From Atherix ibis (lineage: Eukaryota > Arthropoda > Insecta > Diptera > Athericidae), in assembly GCA_958298945.1 (NCBI GenBank), contig OY282609.1:10026326-10090325 (forward strand): 64,000 nt of DNA. Direction: 5' to 3'. Position numbers and translations under genes: made by a program. Below the pieces are notes generated by a model, which saw nothing but the letters and a program-made list of their open reading frames with translations, searched no databases and was not told where the DNA came from. Positions 57,255 through 64,000 of this stretch are shown one piece after another (position 1 is the first letter of the stretch; every line of letters begins with the position of its first letter).

Positions 57255-58454
57255 CAGGGTGGACCATTTAAAAGTTGCATTTTAAAAAGTTAATAAAAAA
57301 AAAACATCATTTAAATGACTGCCTTACAGTAAGTACCCCATTCGCTCGACATAATTTTTCAGTACATTTTCGACTATCTGGGCCTGTATCTCTTCAATGG
57401 CAACTTTTATTTCGTGTTTTAAGGCCTCAATTGTCTCTGGATGGCTTGCGTAACATTTATACTTAACGGCTCCCTACAGAAAATAATCCAACAGGCTCAA
57501 ATCACAGCTCCGCGGCGGCAAATTGACATCAGAATTTCGGCTTATTATTCGGTTTTCGAAAGCAGTGCCCAAAAGTTGGATTGTTACGTTGGCTGTTTGG
57601 CAAGTGACCCCGTCCTGTTGAAACCAAATATAGTCCATACCATTCTCTTTAGCTTTTGGAAACAAAAATTTGTTGAGCATGCCACGATAGCGCTCACCAT
57701 TGATCGTAACGGCGGCTCCTTCAACGTTTTCGAAGAAAAACGGGCCAATGATGCCTCCAGTCCAAAATCCGCACCTAATCGTGACTCGTTGTGGATGCAT
57801 CGGCTTTTTCATGGTGACGTATAGATTTTCTGAGCCCCAGATGCGACAAGTTTGTTTGTTGACATACCCACCGAGGTGGAAATGGGCCTCAACCGAAAAG
57901 ATGATTTTTCGGTAAAAATGCTCATCTTCGGCCAATTGATCTTGAGCCCATTGGGCAAACTAAAAACGCATCGGATGGTCATGCGGCTTTAGTTATTGGA
58001 CTAATTGAACTTTGTATGCTTTCATACCGAGGTCTTTGTGCAAAATTCTCAACAGAGAAGTGCGAGAAATTTTCAATTCCTGAGTTGATGTTGATGGATG
58101 ATCACGGACATTTTCACCAATGGCGGGAATATTGTCGGTCGTACCCACTGTATTAGAGCGAGAACGAGTTGCTTTGGGAACCAACAAACTCGCTTCACGA
58201 ATTTGTCCACAAGTTGACGTAATGGCATTCGATCTTTGCTCATTTTTTTTTTAAACTTCACACAGTTTGGGTTGAAGACTCACCACTTTGGAAGTAAGTT
58301 CTCAATATTTCCCAGTTTTCTTCAAGCGTATCGATTACCATTTCGTAAAATTCAGACTTTCAACTAACAATCTGTCAATTCATGATGACATTTAACACTC
58401 AAGTACTTCAAATAAATAGTGGTTCAAAATGCAACCGCTAGATAGACCAACCTG
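57255..58454 (-). mobile_element. DD41D-type mariner element, 1200 bp, complete ends
   Basis: The left end begins cagggtggaccatttaaaag, and the reverse complement of the right end begins caggttggtctatctagcgg; both continue ttgcatttt. TA flanks both ends (57253-57254 and 58455-58456). The transposase it carries is related to, but clearly different from, the one at 39787-41079, so two DD41D lineages have been active in this genome. Confidence 0.87.
57474..58261 (-). pseudogene. DD41D-type transposase, first catalytic Asp changed to Val
   Basis: The N-terminal part is split over two frames at 57993-58261 (MSKDRMPLRQLVDKFVK, then TRSRSNTVGTTDNIPAIGEN and SRTSLLRILHKDLGMKAYKV). After a stop, the catalytic part is open from about 57935 to 57474. 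It reads FYRKIIFSVEAHFHLGGYVN (Val at 57891-57893 where FSDEAHF is expected), CGFWTGGIIGPFFFENVEGA, VTINGERYRGMLNKFLFPKA, IWFQQDGVTCQTANVTIQLL (second Asp) and LPPRSCDLSLLDYFL (third Asp). The QQD-to-LLD spacing is 41 residues. One A-to-T change explains the Val. The C-terminal tail after DYFL is missing from this frame. Confidence 0.88.
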
Positions 58455-58456
58455 TA

Positions 58457-60205
58457 TTTAAAAAAAATTATAATTCATAATTGACTATTTTATATAATTA
58501 AATTTGCGCTTTGAAAAAAAATACAGTGAAAAAGCCAACTATTATTTGAATACAACATAACCGAAAGAATATTTTGATAAATTTCTGAGCCCTTCTCAGC
58601 CCTATAATATGGATAAAATTGTAGAGTTTACTAATAGAGTAAATTAATATTTAGGGAATTTTTTTTTAGCGCTCACTTCTAAGGTCTACAAAAGATTTGG
58701 TGTTTCTTCCATTCACATTTTAAAAACAATTCTTCTTGATTTTCTTTAAAATGTTTATTTATTGTCTTTTTTTTTGTTTTCCAAGTATTCTTAATAAAAT
58801 AAAAATTCAATATGAGAAAATTACACAATTTTTTTTTTGATATTCTTGCAATCCTAACTAAAAAAGAAAATTCTTGATGGAAATAGAAATAAAATAAATT
58901 AAATTTTACAATAAATCAGTTTTTTTTACCCTCTAGCAAATATACAGAATTCTAAAGAGAAAAGATTTTTATTGATTTTTAATATTTAAGATAATCACAT
59001 TTCTACTAACAGAAAGTTGGGATACAAAAATAAAAACGATTCAAATCTAATCGAGCAAATGTAGTTATTTATTTTCATATTCCTTGTCTGTTTATTTTTA
59101 TTAAGGCAAAAGTAAATAAAATAACGAACCAAAAAATACCAATCAAAACTGTAGAAAATCATATTAAATTGAAAAATTTCATTATCTCATTTCTATTGGA
59201 GCAGTTTGTTGCTAAAATCCTTTAAAGACTATTTGGCAAATATGCGTAGGCGAAGGATACTACTGACCAAAAGGAAAAAAAAATATCCATAAGATAAAAA
59301 ATCAAATTCTTACAAAAAAAAAGGATTTTTTTTTTAAATTTTAATATAATTCTGCTGCATTATCGGATTTCCACTTGGATAACTAGACGAATACTTAAGA
59401 TAATCATGGGCACCTGAACACTACAACTTCTCCAGTTAATATACCAAAAGGAATAATATAACAATGAAAAATAAGGATAGATACCCCTTCATGGCTCAGT
59501 GAATTTTCTATTTATTATTATCATTATTAGAGTCAAGGTTGTTGTCAGTCAATGATATTCTCTATTTTCATTTTAGATCTTTTCGCTATTTATTAATATG
59601 ATTTTCTACTTAAATTAAGATAGTAATAGCTTCGAAAAGGGTGGAAAATATGATATGATAGTTGAGAGCTTTTTTTTGTCAGGTGTTTTGTATTCAATAT
59701 CAGATCCGGTGGGAAGGTATAGTAATGATTGTAACTGTATTGGAAATTGTAAGTGGTTCGTTTTTACTGCATTTTATTCCACTTTACTTTTGCTCCAATA
59801 CACCTTAAATATCACTTTTTCGTTGTGCTTCTTTGGGCAGAACGAAAGTAGATTTTCTTATAGAATTAGGTCAATGATTCAGTATAAGTTTGAGCGTGTA
59901 ATTGTTTTTTCCTTTACGTTTCAGTTTTTTAAGTTTTCAATCTGAATTCACCAAGAGCAAAAGGATGTTTTTTTTGTTGTTTTTCCTTTCCCCACAAAAA
60001 TAAATAAAAGCTAGACTATATTTTATACTAGTTTAAATATTAATTTATCAAAAAGGATTTATCTGAATACCTTTATTTGTGCAACTATTTTGATTTATTA
60101 AGAATGCCACGGTGGCATTGAGCAAATGTACTTAATCATAAAATACAAGAATTATTTTTGTTGTAAATTTAATTTGATTTAAAAAAATGTATTTCTTAAT
60201 ATTTT
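58457..60205. other. AT-rich sequence without a recognisable gene
   Basis: The 59655-59945 plus-strand ORF is hydrophobic and low-complexity, with no motif. Confidence 0.35.
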
Positions 60206-60209
60206 GCAT

Positions 60210-60645
60210 ATTGTGGTCAGGTACCACCTTAGAATTAAAGGTAATAGAACTTCGGAAAAAAAAGAGTTAAACCTAAATACGAAAAAATTGCATTCCTCAC
60301 AGATTCCAAAACGGCCTGCTATATTTTGGAATCAGGTAAAAATTATTATAAATACCCCATCGCACGAGAAATTATTGAAATTTTAGAGGATAACCCAACG
60401 GTGGAGGTTCAATTAGTCACGTTAGAATACCAGGAAAAGAAAGCCAAAACGGGGGCACAGATAATGGCGACTTGATCGATATCACAGTAGGTCTAGAAGA
60501 ACACATTAAGCCTATTAAACAGGCTGAAGGGATTAATTACTATAAAAACATCACCGAAGCTAAGAGAAAACTTTATAACAAAATTAATAGCTGCGCCAAC
60601 ACCTATATCGTTGGTTCATTAAAACTAAAAGTTACTTAACAAAAA
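60210..60645 (+). mobile_element. RNase H domain relic, probably from an I-type LINE
   Basis: Plus-strand pieces in order: TTLELKVIEL (with the RNase H Glu), YEKIAFLTDSKTACYILESG (LTDSKTA, the central Asp), REIIEILEDNPTVEVQLVTL, and, after a one-base shift, IPGKESQNGGTDNGDLIDIT. The last piece corresponds to the WIPGHSGIxGNxxADxLA block with the final Asp. The following bases, VGLEEHIKPIKQAEGINYYK, extend as in the post-RNase-H part of LINE polyproteins. The acidic residues are retained but the frame is broken and no reverse transcriptase precedes it. Confidence 0.62.
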
Positions 60646-60681
60646 AATGAGTTTTTAAAAGTTACTTAACAAAAAAATGAG
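60627..60681. repeat. Direct repeat of 25 bp, period 30
   Basis: The 25-base block aaaagttacttaacaaaaaa plus atgag occurs at 60627-60651 and 60657-60681. It sits at the 3' limit of the RNase H relic and may mark its tail or a local slippage duplication. Confidence 0.85.
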
Positions 60682-61089
60682 GTCGAACACAAAAAAATAA
60701 TAAAGAAATTAGGACTATTTTAACCGTTTGAGCAGATGAGGCTGTCAAACGCCTCAATAAAAAAAGAACAAAGAAAGAATTTTGCGATACTCGGAATGTC
60801 TGCATTTGGTACGCAGCGATTCTAAGCTCAAATCCAGATAGTAGCATAGCCTAGGTGCCCTTTAATTATCACCAAAGACCCTGAATTGTTCTAGTATAAA
60901 TATTATTAAAAATAACTTTTTAAAAAATACTCTATATTTGATCAACTGTTGATTGTTCAAATCCTTTTATTTCAGAATTTTCTTCTAGTATGAAATTCTT
61001 AAAGTCTCACTGATTATATAAAAATGGATTGAAATTTCACTACTAGCTTCCTTTTCTATCTTCTTTGGAAAAATACCACCAACCGGTTC

Positions 61090-61840
61090 AATAAACCAAT
61101 GCACCCCAGGAGGGCATATTGTACGAGTATTTTAGAAGCTTGCTTGCACTTTAGTCATACACACTCCAATGTTGCAGGTATCGATTTTTGCCGATTGATT
61201 GTCAGCACTTGTGGTTATTTGTTCCTGTTGAGCTGGTTGAATATAAGCACCTCGACTAACTGTGAGAGTTATGCCGATTTGTTTGACATATGCTTCCTCT
61301 GTGTGTCGAAAGGACGACAAACATTTACCATCGCCAGGCCAACAATAAAATAATCTCGACTGAATATGTTGTGCACCGTTGTGCACTTGCTGTGAAAACT
61401 ATCGGTTTCATGTTATCTGCCCAGGAGTATCTGTCTGTTGGTCCTTCCAGTTGCAGAACAGTTGTATTTTCTCTTTAGAATCGTGTGAGTGAACGAAGGA
61501 GCGAAAGCCATGTGGCGATTTTCAATGTGACATTATGCAATTGACGTAGGTACACATGTGCATGCATTCCTTTTCGTATATCCTCCGTCAACTCCAATGT
61601 TTGACTGGAAATTTTGACCTGTCATCATCATCCAATAGTAGCAACTAATTCGAATTTTTCAAATCCCACGACAGACAAATTACAAATCGTTTGCGTTTTT
61701 CCTTTTTCCAATCCTTCAATTTTAGTTTCATGCAAATGCAATTTACCTGACACGGTTTAGTGGCGACAGTTCTGTCCAATTTTGTATATTTACGTAATTT
61801 GTTTGTCATTGATTGATATTTCTCGATAGAAATGCCCACG
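61090..61840 (-). other. Higher-complexity island with unrecognised open stretches
   Basis: This region is less AT-rich and non-repetitive. The minus strand is open at 61132-61386 (including WPGDGKCLSSFRHTEEAYVK). Separately, a stretch from 61839 reads MGISIEKYQSMTNKLRKYTK then LDRTVATKPCQ and meets cag|gtaaat, a good donor. These could be coding or 5' untranslated exons of a minus-strand gene, perhaps the same transcription unit as the receptor, but I recognise no protein. Confidence 0.2.
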
Positions 61841-62699
61841 TTTTAAATGATTGGTTTTTGTATTTTGTGTAAAGGAAGTATTTTTAATAACTGATGAATG
61901 GTTGGGGTTTTTATTTCTGTTTTTTTCTTTCTTTTATTTTAAACGAAAGATCATATTGACATTTGAAATTCGTAATCTGAATAGTATTAAAAACTTTTCT
62001 AGGAATTGCTTGTTAATAATAACTAAAAATAAAATCCAAAAAAAATTATTGTTGCTTGGAAAAATTTAATTCCTGTTATTTTAATAAATAAATTCGTTGA
62101 AAAGTTACATATTATAAGCTATCTTATTTGGATGAGCAGGAAAAAATTTTACACCTGTTCTCATGTATCTTTCCCTTATGTACTGTAAAAAAAATTTCGA
62201 TAAAAGTTACTTGCCGTCAGTTTTTTTTTTTTTTTGGTAACAGGAAAATCTTTTTTTGTATGCCTATTTCCTAAGGTGTTCTCATATTTAATTTATCGTT
62301 TGAAAATATTTTGTTAATTTTATATAAAAAATATATTATTCTGACATTGACAGGCACGCATACGTTAAAATAAGTTTATAAATTTCGGAAAATTTTACTG
62401 ACGAATTTTGTTTTAACAAAATTCGATATTGTTGCTTGTCAGTTGCATTGTATGGAAATTGAAAAAGTATATCCAATTTTGCTCTTAGATCGTTAAGAAA
62501 CTTTGCTGTTAAATTTCTAAAAATATTCTTAGCAATAAAAAAATTATGAGTTTTAGATTGAGCAGATTTGATAGTAAAAATTGGACATGAAAAAACCTTC
62601 AACTTGGATACAAAATTTGAAATTTTACGAAGAATTTTAGAAAACGTCGTAAAGTAATCAAGTGGAGGAGTAAGTGTCAATTGAAATTTCTCCACCTAA

Positions 62700-62910
62700 C
62701 GAGAACCAGCAAATTTTAATAACTATTCTCTGGGATGTTAAAAGAAGAAGATTCTCTTACGGGAGGAGGCCAATGCGAGGACGAAGTTTAATTTCATAAG
62801 TCCAAATTGGTTTTATAATTGTATTTTATTAAAACTTCACTATTCATTGTTAGTTCCAAACAGTTGTCGAGTAGTCTAAGTATCGGGTGAATTTTTTGCT
62901 GTTTACAAAT
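62700..62910 (-). mobile_element. J1-like fragment (subtype shared with 19235-20235)
   Basis: The tract aatttcataagtccaaattg followed by gttttataattgtattttat matches 19405-19445 (aatttcataagttcaaattg) and, more distantly, the other J1 copies. About 200 bp remain and no protein is readable. Confidence 0.55.
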
Positions 62911-63014
62911 AAAAAAATAATCGGAGTTCGTTGGATATTTTCTATGGTTTTATTCACTTCATGGTCTCGTTACTTTTTGAACTTATAATATAAATAATCT
63001 TATTTTTAGGCAGA

Positions 63015-63085
63015 TATCGATACATGTTTTTCCCTACATATCTTGATGTCCTTGCAACTTCCCTTAAAAGAAAAGGGTTTTGCTA
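63015..63085 (+). mobile_element. Possible J1 3' untranslated fragment
   Basis: The sequence atcgatacatgtttttccct followed by acatatcttgatgtccttgc resembles the 3' untranslated part of the best J1 copy (atcgatgggtattttcctcc then acatgttttcatgtccttgt, 51720-51760). It is in the opposite orientation to the fragment just upstream. Confidence 0.4.
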
Positions 63086-63686
63086 TTCTTTGAGCTTATA
63101 AAAAAAGGTCTCATTCTTGGAGAGACATAGATTGGTGTTTTCGCCTTTAAGCTATAACCTATACGTTTTTATGGGAAAATTCTTTTTCAAGTGTTACCGA
63201 ATAAAATGCATAAGCTTTATAGAATTAAAATTATTAAAATTTCCCCGTTTTCGGATGAGTATTTTAATAAGCTTTCGATTATCGTGTGACAAAAAATTGA
63301 AACTTCAATGATTTTACCAAAAAATTCAAAGCTTTCCCAAATAAAAAAGAAAAATGTATCGCAAGAAAACCTTCTAACAAATAAGAAAACCGAATAAAAA
63401 ATGTTCTTGATATTTTTTTTTTTTGAAAACTTTTAAAAACATTTTGAATTGTTGATAATTTCTTATAATGAAATAATAAGACAAGTTGAAATATTTAAAT
63501 CCATTAGCGAACGACAAATATTCAATGTCTAAACTGAATATGAAAACATCATTAAAATACATATTAGCCAAATTTTCCACAAGAAAATCCATTATAAGTT
63601 AACACAAATTCTCATATTTGTTTTGTAACGAAAATTTTATGTTAATTAAATTTAATTTTTTATTCAAATTGATGAAAATTTAATTC

Positions 63687-63888
63687 ATTAGCAACGGTAC
63701 GATATGAAACATTCGACAGCAATGCAATACTGATTCCTCAACAGATTCTTGGTAATTTTCCACATTTAATGATGGGTAGTGTAGGTGTAGCAAAGTACGA
63801 ATACCATTATTGCCTTTAAGATACGCCCAAAACATGTCATTAGTTACATATGTACGACCACTGATATTCGGAGTTTGACTAGTAAAAA
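63687..63888 (-). other. Unrecognised open stretch, about 65 codons
   Basis: The minus strand reads SQTPNISGRTYVTNDMFWAY, LKGNNGIRTLLHLHYPSLNV and ENYQESVEESVLHCCRMFHI before a stop at about 63654. Composition is more coding-like than the surroundings. D-x-F-W-x-Y-L-K is faintly reminiscent of the DYFLWGYLK block of mariner-type transposases, but that is a guess. Confidence 0.22.
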
Positions 63889-64000
63889 TGATAAAAAGCT
63901 ACTAATAAACTTCTAATTAGAAAATTCCAAAACTCTTGTGAGATTAAAGTGATTTTCTTTTACACAAATTCTTACAAATATGACGATTACTGTACGAGTG

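Noticed and set aside
57441..57824. Plus-strand ORF of 127 codons
   Set aside because: It is the antisense shadow of the DD41D transposase at 57474-57935 minus.
1..64000. An undescribed defence or biosynthetic system
   Set aside because: All identifiable coding pieces other than the receptor exon belong to known transposon families. Nothing suggests a co-localised functional gene set.

Overview
The window looks like a stretch of a large arthropod (most likely insect) nuclear genome. It is very AT-rich by eye and has no operon structure and no dense gene packing. Introns with GT/AG borders are implied, and transposable-element debris of purely eukaryotic kinds is abundant. The only host gene I recognise with confidence is one coding exon, on the minus strand at 28641-28857, of the metabotropic GABA-B receptor subunit 1. 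It encodes part of the extracellular ligand-binding domain and has clean splice borders. The rest of that gene must lie outside the window or be too diverged for me to see, so at least part of this DNA is probably intron of the receptor gene. Layout: 0.3-1.9 kb is a Jockey-type retrotransposon relic (called J1 here) split by a mariner. 4.1-5.0 kb holds small fragments of R1-like and RNase-H-type LINEs. 6.8-8.8 kb and 12.8-14.0 kb are AT-rich tandem arrays with 13-, 16- and 27-bp units that share one core. 15.3-16.5 kb is a GC-richer LINE relic. 17.9-20.2 kb holds an RNase-H-bearing LINE and another J1 copy. 21.9-24.5 kb holds DD41D-type transposase debris and a second Jockey-like family (J2). 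24.8-26.0 kb may be a nonautonomous inverted-repeat element. 28.6 kb is the receptor exon. 29.5-38.3 kb alternates J1, mariner and DD41D relics. 38.5-41.1 kb holds an R1-like relic, a 182-bp MITE and an almost full-length DD41D element. 43.2-47.6 kb holds a long J1 relic and two mariners. 49.6-52.9 kb is a Tc1-like element with the best J1 copy inserted in its transposase gene. 53.7-58.5 kb holds J2, a full-length mariner with an internal fold-back duplication, and a second DD41D element. 60-64 kb holds an RNase H fragment, small J1 pieces and unrecognised open stretches. No transposon here looks autonomous: every transposase or reverse transcriptase I could follow carries stops, frameshifts, deletions or lost catalytic residues. 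The informative signals are the order of nested insertions, the repeat-array evolution, and one lineage (J1) that keeps appearing as both host and guest of DNA transposons. I see no sign of a new defence, conflict or metabolic system.
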